Assembly: GCF_900111985.1 (NCBI RefSeq)
Contig: NZ_FOKI01000029.1
Location: forward strand, 1-45,436
Source of the DNA: Clostridium frigidicarnis
GTDB taxonomy: Bacteria > Bacillota > Clostridia > Clostridiales > Clostridiaceae
Length of the DNA stretch: 45,436 nucleotides
Direction: 5' to 3'
A model generated the notes under the pieces. The model did not search any database. It was not told the DNA's origin and saw nothing but the letters and a program-made list of their open reading frames with translations. A program made the position numbers and the translations under genes. Every line of letters begins with the position of its first letter. Positions within the stretch are counted from its first letter, which is position 1. This document shows, piece after piece, positions 7,851-17,708 of the stretch.

Positions 7851-8696
7851 ATGAGTTTTATAAATAATATATTAAAAAATTTGAAAAATATAAATCTAGA
7901 TTTAGATAATATTGTAGACAAAGCAATAAATATAATAATTATTATAATAGCTATGTGGGTTGTAATCATGATTTCTACTAAGCTTATAAATAAATTTATT
8001 GAAAAGCAAAGCAATATGAAGATATCTTTAGATGATAAGAAAGCTCATACAATTGGAGCAGTTTTAAAAAGTGTTGTTAGATACACTGTATATTTCTTTG
8101 GAATATCGGCAATCCTAACTTCAATATTTGGTCCTATAACGATAACTCTAGCGGGTATTGGGGGAGCTGCAATAGGTTTCGGAGCACAAAGCCTTATAAA
8201 GGACGTAATAAATGGTTTTTTTATAATATTTGAGGATCAATTTTCCGTAGGAGAATATATAAATATAGGAGATAAAGGTGGAGTTGTTGAAAGTGTTGGA
8301 CTTAGATTAACAAGACTTAAAGATTTCAATGGAGATCTACACATTATACCAAATGGAAGTATTGTTATTATGACAAATCACTCAAGAAATGACATGAGAG
8401 TTTTAGTAGATGTAGATGTTGCTTATGAGGAAGATATAGACAATGTTATTAATACACTTGAAGAAGTGTGTAGTAGGTTCAAAGAATATCCAGATATTGT
8501 TGAAGGTCCTAAAGTTATAGGTGTAACATCTTTAAAAGATTCTGGTGTAAGTGTAAGAGTATGGGCTAAAGCAAAGCCAATGACACAATGGGATTGTGAA
8601 AATATTCTTAGAAAAGATATAAAGAAGGCATTGGATAATGCAGGTATTGAAATACCATATCCAAAAAGAACAATTTATAATATGCAAGAAAAATAA
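7851..8696 (+). CDS. mscS: MscS-family small-conductance mechanosensitive channel
   Basis: 281 residues. Three transmembrane segments: about 22-46, 70-92, and the pore helix ITLAGIGGAAIGFGAQSLIKD with its alternating Gly/Ala pattern. The beta domain follows (FSVGEYINIGDKGGVVESVGLRLTRL), then the cytoplasmic vestibule ending in EIPYPKRTIY, typical of the YkuT/MscS group. It releases solutes on hypo-osmotic shock. ATG 7851 follows AGGAGAAGG. The 5' leader begins just outside the R2 element. Confidence 0.95.
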   Translation: MSFINNILKNLKNINLDLDNIVDKAINIIIIIIAMWVVIMISTKLINKFIEKQSNMKISLDDKKAHTIGAVLKSVVRYTVYFFGISAILTSIFGPITITLAGIGGAAIGFGAQSLIKDVINGFFIIFEDQFSVGEYINIGDKGGVVESVGLRLTRLKDFNGDLHIIPNGSIVIMTNHSRNDMRVLVDVDVAYEEDIDNVINTLEEVCSRFKEYPDIVEGPKVIGVTSLKDSGVSVRVWAKAKPMTQWDCENILRKDIKKALDNAGIEIPYPKRTIYNMQEK

Positions 8697-8730
8697 TTAT
8701 TATAATTTAGGAAAGGTTGGGTTTAATTTT

Positions 8731-8931
8731 ATGCCTAAAGTATTTTACTTAGGAGATATCGTTGAAATGAAGAAACAACATCCATGTGGCAGCTATCAGT
8801 GGGAAATAATAAGACTTGGAGCGGACATAAAAATTAAGTGTGTAGGATGTAGCAGAATTGTAATGATTTCAAGAAGTAAATTTGATAAAGATGTAAAAAA
8901 GATAATAAAGCAAAATATACCTGAGGAATAA
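8731..8931 (+). CDS. DUF951 family small protein
   Basis: 66 residues: VFYLGDIVEMKKQHPCGSYQWEIIRLGADIKIKCVGCSRIVMISR, a DUF951 hallmark with HPCGS and a KCxGC cysteine pair, suggesting an SH3-like small metal- or nucleic acid-binding protein. Function unknown. The frame is open upstream to 8638 but that overlaps mscS; ATG 8731 matches the family start. It commonly lies between mscS and rpsF in clostridia. Confidence 0.85.
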   Translation: MPKVFYLGDIVEMKKQHPCGSYQWEIIRLGADIKIKCVGCSRIVMISRSKFDKDVKKIIKQNIPEE

Positions 8932-8944
8932 AAACAAAAAAATA

Positions 8945-8973
8945 TTGCAAATTTTAAAACTTAGTGATACAAT
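8945..8973 (+). promoter_or_regulatory. rpsF operon promoter
   Basis: TTGCAA (8945-8950), a 17-bp spacer and TACAAT (8968-8973). Expected transcription start near 8980. Confidence 0.65.
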
Positions 8974-8975
8974 TA

Positions 8976-9018
8976 CTTGGTAAATCCCTGCTGTGTAAAG
9001 CACAGCCTTAGGCCAAGG
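8976..9018 (+). promoter_or_regulatory. Probable S6:S18 autoregulatory leader
   Basis: Hairpin GCTGTG/CACAGC (8990-8995/9001-9006) with loop TAAAG. It is extended by CCT/AGG with a CTT bulge on the 3' side, and possibly by CTTGG/CCAAG (8976-8980/9013-9017). It lies directly before the rpsF ribosome site, where bacteria often carry a leader bound by the S6:S18 complex. If transcription starts near 8980 the outermost stem cannot form fully. Confidence 0.5.
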
Positions 9019-9034
9019 GGAGGAGGTGAATTAG

Positions 9035-9322
9035 ATGAGAAAATATGAAACTATATTTATATTACATCCATCTTTAGACGAGGAGGCTGTAAAGTCTATC
9101 CAAGATAAATTTAAAGGTGTAATAGAAAATGGTGGAGGAGTAATTGATAACGTAGATTTCTGGGGCAGAAGAAAACTTGCTTACGAAATTTCTAAAGTTA
9201 GCGAAGGATATTATACTCTAATCAACTTCACTGCTAATACTGAATTACCAAAAGAGTTAGACAGAGTTTTTGGAATCACTGACGGTGTTATAAGACACAT
9301 AATCGTTAAGGAAGAGAAATAA
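9035..9322 (+). CDS. rpsF: 30S ribosomal protein S6
   Basis: 95 residues, RKYETIFILHPSLDEEAVKSI start, WGRRKLAYEISKVSEGYYTLINF core and RVFGITDGVIRHIIVK end: the whole S6 fold. It binds 16S rRNA with S18 on the platform of the small subunit. First gene of rpsF-ssb-rpsR; GGAGGAGGTG precedes ATG 9035. Confidence 0.98.
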   Translation: MRKYETIFILHPSLDEEAVKSIQDKFKGVIENGGGVIDNVDFWGRRKLAYEISKVSEGYYTLINFTANTELPKELDRVFGITDGVIRHIIVKEEK

Positions 9323-9336
9323 GGTGGTGTCAACAA

Positions 9337-9822
9337 GTGAACAAAGTTGTTCTTATTGGAAGACTAACAAAAGATCCAGAACTTAGGTATACACCAGGGT
9401 CTGGAATGGCTGTAACCACTATTACTTTGGCAGTAGATAGATACAATGCTTCTACTAAACAAAGAGAAGCTGACTTTATTTCTGTAGTAATATGGGGTAA
9501 ACAGGCAGAAGCTACAGCTAACTACATGACAAAAGGTAGTTTAATGGCTGCTAGTGGCAGAATCCAAACGAGATCTTACGATGCTAAAGATGGCAGTAAG
9601 AGATATGTTACTGAAGTAGTTGCTCAAGAGGTTAGCTTTTTAGGAGGCAAAAACTCTAAACAAGATTCAACTAATTTTGGTGGCAACAGTGATTATAGTA
9701 TGCCGGATAGTAATCCATTCGCGCAAGGCGCAGGTTTTGATAAAACAGAATCTAATCCTTTTGGCGGACAGTCATACGAAGAGGATATAACTCCAGTAGA
9801 TGATGGAGATATACCTTTCTAA
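9337..9822 (+). CDS. ssb: Single-stranded DNA-binding protein
   Basis: 161 residues. N-terminal OB fold (MNKVVLIGRLTKDPELRYTPG to about residue 105), a flexible linker rich in Ser, Asn, Gly and Gln, and the acidic tip DDGDIPF, which recruits replication and repair partners. GTG start at 9337, 14 bp after rpsF. Cytoplasmic replication and repair role. Confidence 0.98.
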   Translation: MNKVVLIGRLTKDPELRYTPGSGMAVTTITLAVDRYNASTKQREADFISVVIWGKQAEATANYMTKGSLMAASGRIQTRSYDAKDGSKRYVTEVVAQEVSFLGGKNSKQDSTNFGGNSDYSMPDSNPFAQGAGFDKTESNPFGGQSYEEDITPVDDGDIPF

Positions 9823-9855
9823 AAAATCTAACACTTTTTAAGGTAAGGAGGGAAA

Positions 9856-10101
9856 ATGATGAGCAGAGATATGAAAAGAAACTCTAGAATGAAGAGAAAG
9901 AAAAAAGTTTGTGCTTTCTGTGTTGAAAAATCAGAAGGTATAGATTACAAAGACATAAGTAAGTTAAGAAAATATGTTACAGAAAGAGGTAAGATATTAC
10001 CAAGAAGAATTTCTGGAACATGTGCTAAGCACCAAAGAGAGCTTACTTCTTGTATAAAGAGAGCTAGAAACATAGCATTATTACCATTTACAACTGAGTA
10101 A
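9856..10101 (+). CDS. rpsR: 30S ribosomal protein S18
   Basis: 81 residues, basic, with [19 protein letters not shown] (a cysteine-pair N-terminus), [25 protein letters not shown] and [12 protein letters not shown]18. It pairs with S6 in the ribosome. ATG 9856 follows AAGGAGGG; an adjacent in-frame ATG at 9859 is an equal alternative. It ends the operon, which closes with a strong terminator. Confidence 0.97.
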   Translation: MMSRDMKRNSRMKRKKKVCAFCVEKSEGIDYKDISKLRKYVTERGKILPRRISGTCAKHQRELTSCIKRARNIALLPFTTE

Positions 10102-10123
10102 TATACTAAATGTTTCACATATT

Positions 10124-10153
10124 AAGCTACTGATTAAATTCAGTAGCTTTTTT
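10124..10153 (+). terminator. rpsF-ssb-rpsR terminator
   Basis: Ten-bp stem AAGCTACTGA/TCAGTAGCTT with a six-base loop, followed by further T residues. Confidence 0.9.
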
Positions 10154-10157
10154 GCTT

Positions 10158-10217
10158 TTAAGCATCTTCAAAAAAATAACAAGTCAGTATGCTAATCTAT
10201 TTTGTTTCATGTGCCTT
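10158..10217. mobile_element. R2 element, short internally deleted copy
   Basis: Left AAGCATCTTCAAAAAAATAACAAGTCAGTATGCTA resembles the left end at 7417, in pieces: CTTCAAAAAAATAACAAGTC. Right TTTTGTTTCATGTGCCTTAT matches the right end at 7815-7834. About 60 bp in all, immediately after the rpsR terminator. The remaining 10218-10480 is AT-rich and shows nothing recognisable. Confidence 0.6.
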
Positions 10218-10481
10218 ATAGCTTTTTATTTCTTATATTGCATAAACTAAATAATAAATACAAAAATGTTTAAAAAACTACATAAATAATACAGTGAAAT
10301 TAATAAAATACTATATATTGCACATATAAATATAATTATTTCTTTTTCATATTCATAAGTAGTGAATATATTACAAAATATGGCTTTGTATACTAAGGAT
10401 TATAAAACAAACTTTAGTTGCATAAATATTGAAAAAAAACTACAATAAATATATATAACTATGGTAATGGGGGTATATGGG

Positions 10482-10799
10482 GTGAAAAAAAATAATTTTA
10501 ACATTATGTCTAACGTAAAAATTATCGAAGAGCTAAAGGCACAGTTATTATGTATTATTGGAGAATTCTTTAGGCTTTTAACAAAAGGAAGTAATGTAGC
10601 TCATGATGCAATATTGGAATGTATATCAGGTGCTATAATAATTCTTTATATATTAGCTGAAAGATTAGGATATTCCTATACTGCTGTGGATGATAATATG
10701 AAGAAGAAAGTTAAACTAGGAATAATTGAGGAAGATTTAGTTGAAAAGGATGGAAAAAATTTAAGTAGGCTATATACTCATTTAAAGGAAAGAAATTAG
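10482..10799 (+). CDS. MazG-like family protein
   Basis: 105 residues from GTG 10482, giving KKNNFNIMSNVKIIEELKAQ. Mostly helical, with ELKAQLLCIIGEFFRLL, AHDAILECISGAIIILYILAERLGYS and a charged C-terminus ending LSRLYTHLKERN. It matches the short clostridial MazG-like family found upstream of yybS. Classical MazG is a nucleotide pyrophosphohydrolase; the EExxE metal-binding pattern is not clearly complete here, so activity is uncertain. An in-frame ATG at 10461 has no ribosome site; GTG 10482 has a G-rich site about eight bases upstream. Confidence 0.7.
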   Translation: MKKNNFNIMSNVKIIEELKAQLLCIIGEFFRLLTKGSNVAHDAILECISGAIIILYILAERLGYSYTAVDDNMKKKVKLGIIEEDLVEKDGKNLSRLYTHLKERN

Positions 10800-10815
10800 A
10801 ACTTTTGGAGGAGTT

Positions 10816-11835
10816 ATGGAGAATAAGAAATTTAGCACTCAATCTATTGTTGAAGTTGGAATAATGAGTGGTTTAATCATAGTTATGTTTATGATAGTTA
10901 ACTATGTTCCTATCATTGGAAGTTTATTTATGTTTGTACTTCCTTTGCCTATAACTATACTTTTAGTAAAGTATGATATTAAGGTTTCAACATCAGCTAT
11001 AATTGTAAGTACGATCTTGCTTGCAATTATAAATAATCCTATAATAGCTATTGGGAACGCTCTGATGTTTGGGCTTACAGGTAGCGCTATGGGGTATTGT
11101 ATTAAAAATAAGAAGACACCAATTTTTACTATTATGTTAGAAACAATAGCTTCAATTTTTTCAATGTTAGTAGGATATGCATTAACCATATATGTAGTTA
11201 TGGGAACAAATCTTATAGCTATAATAAATCAACAAATAAATATGATTAGGGAATCAGTTGATCTAACTAAAGAAATATATGCGGGAATGGGCGTTTCAAT
11301 AGATTCAGCACCTTTATTTGATGTAATAAATAGTATAACGCCTGAATTTTTAATGACTGTACTGCCTGGGGTCTTGGTGATGATTGCATTAATTACAGCA
11401 TATATAAACTACATGGTTACAAAAACTATAATGAAAAAATTAAGGTATGAAGTAGCAGATCTAAGGCCATTTTCTACATGGTATATAGATAATAGGATAG
11501 GGGCAATGTTAATACTAGTTTTAATTATATCTTTAATGATGATTAATCATGGTATTGATATGGGATCATACATATTTGGTTCTATAAATGTTATTTTTCA
11601 AATAATGATGGTTGTATTGGGATTTTCAGTAATAATATTTTATTTGAAAGATAAATTGAAGTTGAAAAAAGGGTTTATTATTGTAATTTCTATACTTATA
11701 TTATTTAATGTAACACTTAATAAGTTAGTTTTCTTAATAGGTATTGTTGACCTAGTTCTTGATTTAAGAAGACTTGATCCAAATAGTTTATCAAATAGTA
11801 TAAAAAACTATTTGGATAAAAAAAATATCAAATAG
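10816..11835 (+). CDS. yybS: YybS/DUF2232 membrane protein
   Basis: 339 residues with about eight hydrophobic segments (first at about 15-50, last at about 285-315). It opens with STQSIVEVGIMSGLIIVMFMIVNYVPIIGS. It is the DUF2232/YybS family, conserved directly before gdpP (yybT) and rplI in Firmicutes. Function unknown; the fold resembles an energy-coupling-type membrane component. GGAGG before ATG 10816; only 15 bp separate it from gdpP. Confidence 0.88.
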   Translation: MENKKFSTQSIVEVGIMSGLIIVMFMIVNYVPIIGSLFMFVLPLPITILLVKYDIKVSTSAIIVSTILLAIINNPIIAIGNALMFGLTGSAMGYCIKNKKTPIFTIMLETIASIFSMLVGYALTIYVVMGTNLIAIINQQINMIRESVDLTKEIYAGMGVSIDSAPLFDVINSITPEFLMTVLPGVLVMIALITAYINYMVTKTIMKKLRYEVADLRPFSTWYIDNRIGAMLILVLIISLMMINHGIDMGSYIFGSINVIFQIMMVVLGFSVIIFYLKDKLKLKKGFIIVISILILFNVTLNKLVFLIGIVDLVLDLRRLDPNSLSNSIKNYLDKKNIK

Positions 11836-11850
11836 GAAGGCGGCTTAGGA

Positions 11851-13830
11851 GTGGATAAATTTAAAGATTTTATACCAAGTACAAAGATTTATATGATATT
11901 TATAGCTATATTAATAGCTATTATTTTTATTTTTGGTCATATTATATTAGGGTTTGCATTTATGATTTTTTTCGCCATATTGGTTATATATAATATAAAC
12001 AATGTTAGAAAAAAACATGATAAATTAAGAGAATTTATTGAAGAGTTTTCAAATAATTTAGATAGTGTAACGAGAAGTACATTAGGAAATCTATCATTCC
12101 CAATGATAATAGTGACTGATGATGGAAATGTAAATTGGTATAACAATAAGCTTACATCTATATTGAAAAGAGAAGAAATATTGGGAAAAAACATTAAAAA
12201 TATTATAAAGGATTTTAATATAGATGATATAAAAAGTGGTACAGTAGGATGCTACAAATCTGTAAATATAAATGATAGGTACTTTGATATCTATACTAAT
12301 TTAGTTAATACAGAAGGAAAGAGTTATGAAGATAAGTGTATAGTAATACTTTATTTTTATGATATAACTAAGCTTGAGACCTTAAAAGATCAAAGAGAAA
12401 GTATAATGCTTATAGAAGTAGATAATTTAGATGAGGTAATTAAAAGTACTGAAGAAAATTCTAGACCGCTATTGGTAGCTGAAATAGAAAGAACAATAAA
12501 TAGTTATGCTCAAAACAATAATGCTATGATTAAGAAGTATTCTTCAAATAAGTATGTTTTAAGTGTTGAAGAAAAATATATAAAAGAAGATATGAAAAAG
12601 AAGTTTGAAATACTTGATACAGTGAGAGAAATAAACATTGGAAATAAATTGGCAGTAACTCTTAGCGTAGGTGTGGGTATGCATGGTGATACACCCTCAT
12701 TAAATAATAAGTATGCAAATAGCGCTAAAGAGTTAGCACTTGGAAGAGGTGGAGATCAAGCTGTCATAAAATCAGGAGAAAAATTAGATTTCTTTGGAGG
12801 AAAAGCCAAAGAAGTTGAAAAAAGAACAAAGGTTAGGGCAAGGGTTGTTGCCCATGCATTAAATGATTTAATAAAAGAAAGTTCTAAGGTTTATATAATG
12901 GGACACAAAAATCCTGATATGGATTGCTTTGGAGCTGCAGTTGGATTAAGCAGTGCGGTGAATAAGCTGAATAAAGAGTGTCACATAGTTTTAAATGAAG
13001 TTGGAAGTGGAATAAGATATATTGTAGATAAAATAAAAGAAAATCCAACTTATGATGGGTTATTAATAAGCCCTGAAGAGTGTAAAGCAACTATTGATGA
13101 AAATAGCTTACTAATTTTGGTAGATGTACACAGTAGAGGTTATGTTCAAGATTCTAAAATTGTGGAAAATGTGAAAAACATAGTTATAATAGATCATCAT
13201 AGAAGAACAGTTGACTTTATAGAAGGTGCTATTTTGACATATATTGAAATATATGCATCATCGACTTCAGAATTAGTCACAGAAATGATACAATATATGT
13301 TAGATAAACCTAAATTAAATCAATTAGAGGCAGAAGCTCTTCTTGCTGGAATATGTGTTGATACAAAAAATTTCTATTTGAAGACAGGGGTAAGAACTTT
13401 TGAGGCAGCATCTTTTTTAAGGAGATCAGGAGCCGATACTATAGATGTAAAGAAAATGTTTGCTCAAGATTTGGATACTTATATAAAAAGAGCTGAAATC
13501 ATAAGAACTGCTAAAGTGGAAAATAATATTGCCATTGCTATTGCTCCTCCAAATATAGAAGATACTGTAGTTGTTGCTAAATCAGCTGATGAGCTACTAA
13601 ATATTACAGGTATTCAGGCATCCTTTGTCCTTGCTAAAATGGGAGAAGACGTGTATATAAGCGGACGCTCATTTGGAGATGTAAATGTTCAACTTGTTTT
13701 GGAAACTCTTGGAGGAGGCGGACATATGACCATAGCAGGAGCAAAAGTTAACAATTGCAGTTTAGAAGAGGCTGTTGAAAGATTAAAAAGCGCTATAGCT
13801 AAATATTCAAGGGAAGGTGAAACAAAATGA
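11851..13830 (+). CDS. gdpP: Cyclic-di-AMP phosphodiesterase GdpP
   Basis: 659 residues. Two N-terminal transmembrane helices (about 10-50), a PAS-like domain (about 75-165), a degenerate GGDEF domain (about 180-305), then DHH with [12 protein letters not shown] at about 349 and [11 protein letters not shown] at about 446, and DHHA1 with [12 protein letters not shown] at about 620. All catalytic DHH motifs are intact. It hydrolyses c-di-AMP, controlling wall, potassium and stress homeostasis. GTG start 11851 behind GGAAGGCGG. It overlaps rplI by four bases (ATGA), implying translational coupling. Confidence 0.96.
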   Translation: MDKFKDFIPSTKIYMIFIAILIAIIFIFGHIILGFAFMIFFAILVIYNINNVRKKHDKLREFIEEFSNNLDSVTRSTLGNLSFPMIIVTDDGNVNWYNNKLTSILKREEILGKNIKNIIKDFNIDDIKSGTVGCYKSVNINDRYFDIYTNLVNTEGKSYEDKCIVILYFYDITKLETLKDQRESIMLIEVDNLDEVIKSTEENSRPLLVAEIERTINSYAQNNNAMIKKYSSNKYVLSVEEKYIKEDMKKKFEILDTVREINIGNKLAVTLSVGVGMHGDTPSLNNKYANSAKELALGRGGDQAVIKSGEKLDFFGGKAKEVEKRTKVRARVVAHALNDLIKESSKVYIMGHKNPDMDCFGAAVGLSSAVNKLNKECHIVLNEVGSGIRYIVDKIKENPTYDGLLISPEECKATIDENSLLILVDVHSRGYVQDSKIVENVKNIVIIDHHRRTVDFIEGAILTYIEIYASSTSELVTEMIQYMLDKPKLNQLEAEALLAGICVDTKNFYLKTGVRTFEAASFLRRSGADTIDVKKMFAQDLDTYIKRAEIIRTAKVENNIAIAIAPPNIEDTVVVAKSADELLNITGIQASFVLAKMGEDVYISGRSFGDVNVQLVLETLGGGGHMTIAGAKVNNCSLEEAVERLKSAIAKYSREGETK

Positions 13831-14270
13831 AAGTAATTTTATTAGGTGATATAAAGAGTGTTGGAAAAAAAGGCGAGGTAATAAATGTTTCAGATGGATA
13901 TGCAAGAAATTTTTTATTTCCTAGAAAGCTTGCTCAACAAGCAACAGAAGGAAATATGCATATATTAAACACTAAAAAGGAAAATGATAGAAGAAAAAAA
14001 GTAGCAGAGATGGAAGAAGCACAAGCTTTAGCTGATAAATTAAAGGGTAAAGAAATTATTATAAAAGCTAAGGCTGGGGATAATGGTAGATTATTTGGAG
14101 CAATAACAAGTAAAGATGTTGCAGAGATCATAAAATCTCAATACAAAATTTCTGTAGATAAGAAAAAAATAGTTATGGAGACAGTAAAACAACCAGGTGC
14201 ATTTGAGATAGAAATAAAAATATATCCAGAGGTATCTACAAAAATGAAAGTTATTATTGTTTCTCAGTAA
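13827..14270 (+). CDS. rplI: 50S ribosomal protein L9
   Basis: 147 residues: [35 protein letters not shown] is the L9 N-terminal domain, joined by a long helix (about 40-75) to the C-terminal RNA-binding domain with [16 protein letters not shown]. Full length. The start codon overlaps the gdpP stop. Confidence 0.98.
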   Translation: MKVILLGDIKSVGKKGEVINVSDGYARNFLFPRKLAQQATEGNMHILNTKKENDRRKKVAEMEEAQALADKLKGKEIIIKAKAGDNGRLFGAITSKDVAEIIKSQYKISVDKKKIVMETVKQPGAFEIEIKIYPEVSTKMKVIIVSQ

Positions 14271-14285
14271 TAAGGGGGATTAAGC

Positions 14286-16193
14286 TTGAAATCACAATTT
14301 GATAACAAGATTGAAGAATTAACAGTAGATGAGCTGCTAGATAAGGGAACCTCTTTAGAAGCACAGATAAATGTATTATATGAAATAGCTGATAACATAT
14401 TAGATGAAGGTGCTTTAAGAGCTAGAACAGTAAAATATAAGCTTCAAAAACATGTTAAGAGTAATGATATATATAAGAGAATATATGCTTTAAATAAAAT
14501 AGTTAGCGATGGTAAAGGGGTAGAGAATATACCCACGGCTGAAACAATATCTGAGGTTATAGAAGACACTAATAATTGGGTTTCAGAGAACATCGCTAAA
14601 AGATATATTCAAAATAAAATCGAACAACAAGTTGAGAGATCACTAGTTGAAAAGCAAGATAAATATGTAGATGAAATTAGATTAGGCATAATGAAAAAGC
14701 AAAAAGGACCTGAAAATACTAAAACATTAAAAAAGTATGATACGTTAAAGAAGCTAGATGAAAAGAAACTTACTAAAAACATACAAAGTATTTTAAGACC
14801 TGAAAGCTTTAGTGAGATAGTTGGACAAGAGAGAGCTATTAAATCTCTTTTATCAAAACTAGCTTCTCCATATCCTCAACACATAATACTTTATGGACCA
14901 CCAGGAGTTGGAAAAACTACAGCAGCAAGACTTGCTCTTGAAGAAGCTAAAAAGATTAAGTTTACTCCATTTGATGGGGATGCAAAATTTATTGAGGTTA
15001 ATGGAACAACATTGAGATGGGATCCAAGAGAGATAACAAACCCATTATTAGGTTCGGTACATGACCCAATTTATCAAGGAAGTAAAAGGGATCTAGCGGA
15101 AATAGGTGTACCAGAACCTAAACCAGGGTTGGTTACAGATGCGCATGGTGGTGTATTATTTATTGACGAAATAGGTGAACTAGATAACATACTTCAAAAT
15201 AAGATTTTAAAGGTGTTAGAGGATAAAAGAGTAGAATTTTCATCATCATATTATGATCCAGATGATGAAAATACACCTAAATATATAAAGTATTTATTTG
15301 ACAATGGAGCTCCGGCAGATTTTGTTCTTATAGGAGCAACTACAAGAGAACCATCTGAAATAAATCCAGCTCTTAGATCAAGATGTGTTGAAGTTTATTT
15401 TGAGCCCCTTTCAGCTAAAGATATAGAAAGTATAGTTGAAAATGGTGCTAAAAAATTAAATGTTACCATTGAAGATGGTGTAGCAGAATTAATAAGTAGA
15501 TACACAATAGAAGGAAGAAGAGCTATAAATATTTTATCAGATGCATATGGATATGCTTTATATAATTCAGATAATGATGATATAGAAAACTTAACTATAA
15601 CAAAGGCATATGTAGAAGATGTATTATCCGTTGGAAGATTTTCACCATATGAAAGATTAGATAATTATAATAAAAAGGAAATAGGACATGTTTATGGATT
15701 AGGCGTAAGTGGATTTATTGGATCTACACTAGAAATAGAGACTGTTGTGTTCCCAGCAAAGAAAAAGGGAACTGGTCAAGTTAGATTTAATGACACTGCT
15801 GGTTCTATGGCAAAGGATTCAGTGTTTAATGCTGCGTCTGTTATAAGAAAAATAACAGACAAAGACATAAAGGATTATGACATACATGTAAATGTAGTTG
15901 GTGGAGGTAGGATAGATGGACCCTCTGCTGGTGCAGCTATTACAGTGTGTATAATTAGTGCATTACTTAATAAGCCAATTAGACAGGACGTTGCAATAAC
16001 TGGAGAGATATCTTTAAGGGGAATGGTAAAGCCAGTTGGTGGTATATTTGAAAAAGTATATGGCGCTAGAAGAAAGTGTATAAAGCTTGTTTTAGTTCCA
16101 AAAGATAACGAAAAGGAAATACCATTAGGACTTAAAGATATTGAAGTTAAACCAATTTCATCAATAGAAGAATTAATGAATATAATATTTTAA
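14286..16193 (+). CDS. lonC: Lon-family ATP-dependent protease LonC
   Basis: 635 residues. A helical N-terminal region replaces the usual Lon substrate domain. The AAA+ module has Walker A GPPGVGKTT at about 204 and Walker B GGVLFIDEIGEL; a C-terminal Lon peptidase domain has GPSAG (Ser at about 546) and GGIFEK (Lys at about 589) as the dyad. It resembles the spore-former LonC type located after rplI. TTG start 14286 behind AAGGGGG. Role in sporulation is inferred from phylogenetic distribution. Confidence 0.88.
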   Translation: MKSQFDNKIEELTVDELLDKGTSLEAQINVLYEIADNILDEGALRARTVKYKLQKHVKSNDIYKRIYALNKIVSDGKGVENIPTAETISEVIEDTNNWVSENIAKRYIQNKIEQQVERSLVEKQDKYVDEIRLGIMKKQKGPENTKTLKKYDTLKKLDEKKLTKNIQSILRPESFSEIVGQERAIKSLLSKLASPYPQHIILYGPPGVGKTTAARLALEEAKKIKFTPFDGDAKFIEVNGTTLRWDPREITNPLLGSVHDPIYQGSKRDLAEIGVPEPKPGLVTDAHGGVLFIDEIGELDNILQNKILKVLEDKRVEFSSSYYDPDDENTPKYIKYLFDNGAPADFVLIGATTREPSEINPALRSRCVEVYFEPLSAKDIESIVENGAKKLNVTIEDGVAELISRYTIEGRRAINILSDAYGYALYNSDNDDIENLTITKAYVEDVLSVGRFSPYERLDNYNKKEIGHVYGLGVSGFIGSTLEIETVVFPAKKKGTGQVRFNDTAGSMAKDSVFNAASVIRKITDKDIKDYDIHVNVVGGGRIDGPSAGAAITVCIISALLNKPIRQDVAITGEISLRGMVKPVGGIFEKVYGARRKCIKLVLVPKDNEKEIPLGLKDIEVKPISSIEELMNIIF

Positions 16194-16198
16194 GAAAA

Positions 16199-16230
16199 GA
16201 GACTCTTACTATTTTTAGTAAGAGTCTTAT
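16199..16230 (+). terminator. lonC terminator
   Basis: Stem GACTCTTACTA/TAGTAAGAGTC (16201-16211/16216-16226) with a T-rich loop and short T tail. Confidence 0.85.
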
Positions 16231-16298
16231 ATTTAACATCGTAATGGTTTATAATAGTAATATTATTAAAGGTATTATAGCAGATAAGGAGAGGGTTT

Positions 16299-17630
16299 AT
16301 GGATACATCAGTTATGAGAAGTCTTCCTCATAATCTTGATGCCGAACAGTCAGTTCTTGGCTCAATGATTATAGATAAAACAGCAATTGCTCAAGCTGCT
16401 GAAGGATTAAAGGTTTATGACTTTTATAGGGAAGCTCATAAAGTTATATTTAAAGCAATAATAGAGTTATTCCAAAAGGATGAACCAGTAGATATAATAA
16501 CTCTTATAGAGCATTTAAGATCTACAGAAAAATTAGAGGATGCAGGTGGAATAAGTTATATAACAGACATAAGTCAATCAATGCCATCTACAGCAAACTT
16601 AAGTGCGTATATAAAAATAGTTGCTGAAAAATCTATGCTTAGAAAGCTTATAAAATCCTCAAATGAGATAATTGAAAAAAGTTATAATAACCAAAGTATG
16701 GTGGATAATGTACTTGATTTTGCACAAAAACAAGTATTTGATATATCAGAAAAGAAATCTAATAGCGATTTTGAGCCTATAAGTGATGTTTTAGAAAGAG
16801 GATTTCTAGAGATAGAAAGACTTTATAACAATAAGGGCGATATAACAGGTATACCAACGGGATTTAATGATTTAGATAATATGACATCTGGTTTTCAAAG
16901 TGGTGAAATGATACTTATAGCAGCCAGACCATCAATGGGAAAAACAACATTTTCACTTAATATAGCACAGCATGCTGCATTAAGAGCGGGTAAAAGTATA
17001 GCATTTTTTTCCCTGGAAATGTCTAAGGAACAATTAGCATATAAACTTTTATGTGCAGAAGCAAATGTAGATATGTTAAAACTTAGAACGGGTAATTTAG
17101 ATGATGAAGATTGGGAAAACATAGCTAGAGCTTCAGGACCTCTTGCAGCTGCAAAGATATATATTGATGATACTGCAGGTGTTTCTATTATGGAAATGAG
17201 ATCTAAGTGTAGAAGATTAAAGATAGAACATGGGATAGATATGGTAATGATAGATTATCTTCAACTTATGAGTGGTAGTGGCGGAGAAAATAGACAACAA
17301 GAAGTATCAGAGATTTCAAGAGGAATAAAAGCATTAGCTAAAGAAATCGGGTGTCCTGTTGTTGCATTGTCTCAGTTATCACGTGCTCCAGAACAAAGAG
17401 CAGATCATAGACCAATGCTTTCAGATCTTAGAGAATCAGGATCAATAGAGCAGGATGCGGATATTGTAATGTTCTTATATAGAGATGAATATTATAACAA
17501 AGAGACAGAGGAAAAGAATATTGGAGAATGTATTATAGCTAAGCAAAGAAATGGTCCAGTAGGCACTGCAAAACTTGCATGGCTTGGTCAATACAGTAAG
17601 TTTGGTAATCTTGATACAATACATCAATAA
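16299..17630 (+). CDS. dnaB: Replicative DNA helicase DnaB
   Basis: 443 residues. N-terminal primase-interacting domain (RSLPHNLDAEQSVLGSMI) and C-terminal RecA-like helicase with Walker A AARPSMGKTT at about 207, MVMIDYLQLMSG (Walker B) and ALSQLSRAPEQRADHRPMLSDLRESG. Hexameric 5'-3' helicase (named DnaC in Bacillus). ATG 16299 follows GGAGAGGG. No classic terminator follows; an R1 copy fills the gap. Confidence 0.98.
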   Translation: MDTSVMRSLPHNLDAEQSVLGSMIIDKTAIAQAAEGLKVYDFYREAHKVIFKAIIELFQKDEPVDIITLIEHLRSTEKLEDAGGISYITDISQSMPSTANLSAYIKIVAEKSMLRKLIKSSNEIIEKSYNNQSMVDNVLDFAQKQVFDISEKKSNSDFEPISDVLERGFLEIERLYNNKGDITGIPTGFNDLDNMTSGFQSGEMILIAARPSMGKTTFSLNIAQHAALRAGKSIAFFSLEMSKEQLAYKLLCAEANVDMLKLRTGNLDDEDWENIARASGPLAAAKIYIDDTAGVSIMEMRSKCRRLKIEHGIDMVMIDYLQLMSGSGGENRQQEVSEISRGIKALAKEIGCPVVALSQLSRAPEQRADHRPMLSDLRESGSIEQDADIVMFLYRDEYYNKETEEKNIGECIIAKQRNGPVGTAKLAWLGQYSKFGNLDTIHQ

Positions 17631-17708
17631 TAAATTATATGAATTTATAGATAACTTAAGAAACATTAAACATGTACAGTGTTTTCGGTTAAAAATTGAA
17701 ATCAATTT

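Noticed and set aside
8638-8730. N-terminal extension of the DUF951 protein
   Set aside because: Overlaps the mscS end in another frame; family members begin at the ATG at 8731.
10109-10120. Third parS (ATGTTTCACATA)
   Set aside because: Only the left half-site TGTTTCAC matches; the palindrome is absent.
12884-13090. Minus-strand ORF inside gdpP (and similar internal antisense ORFs across the window)
   Set aside because: No ribosome sites, biased compositions, and complete overlap with well-supported genes.
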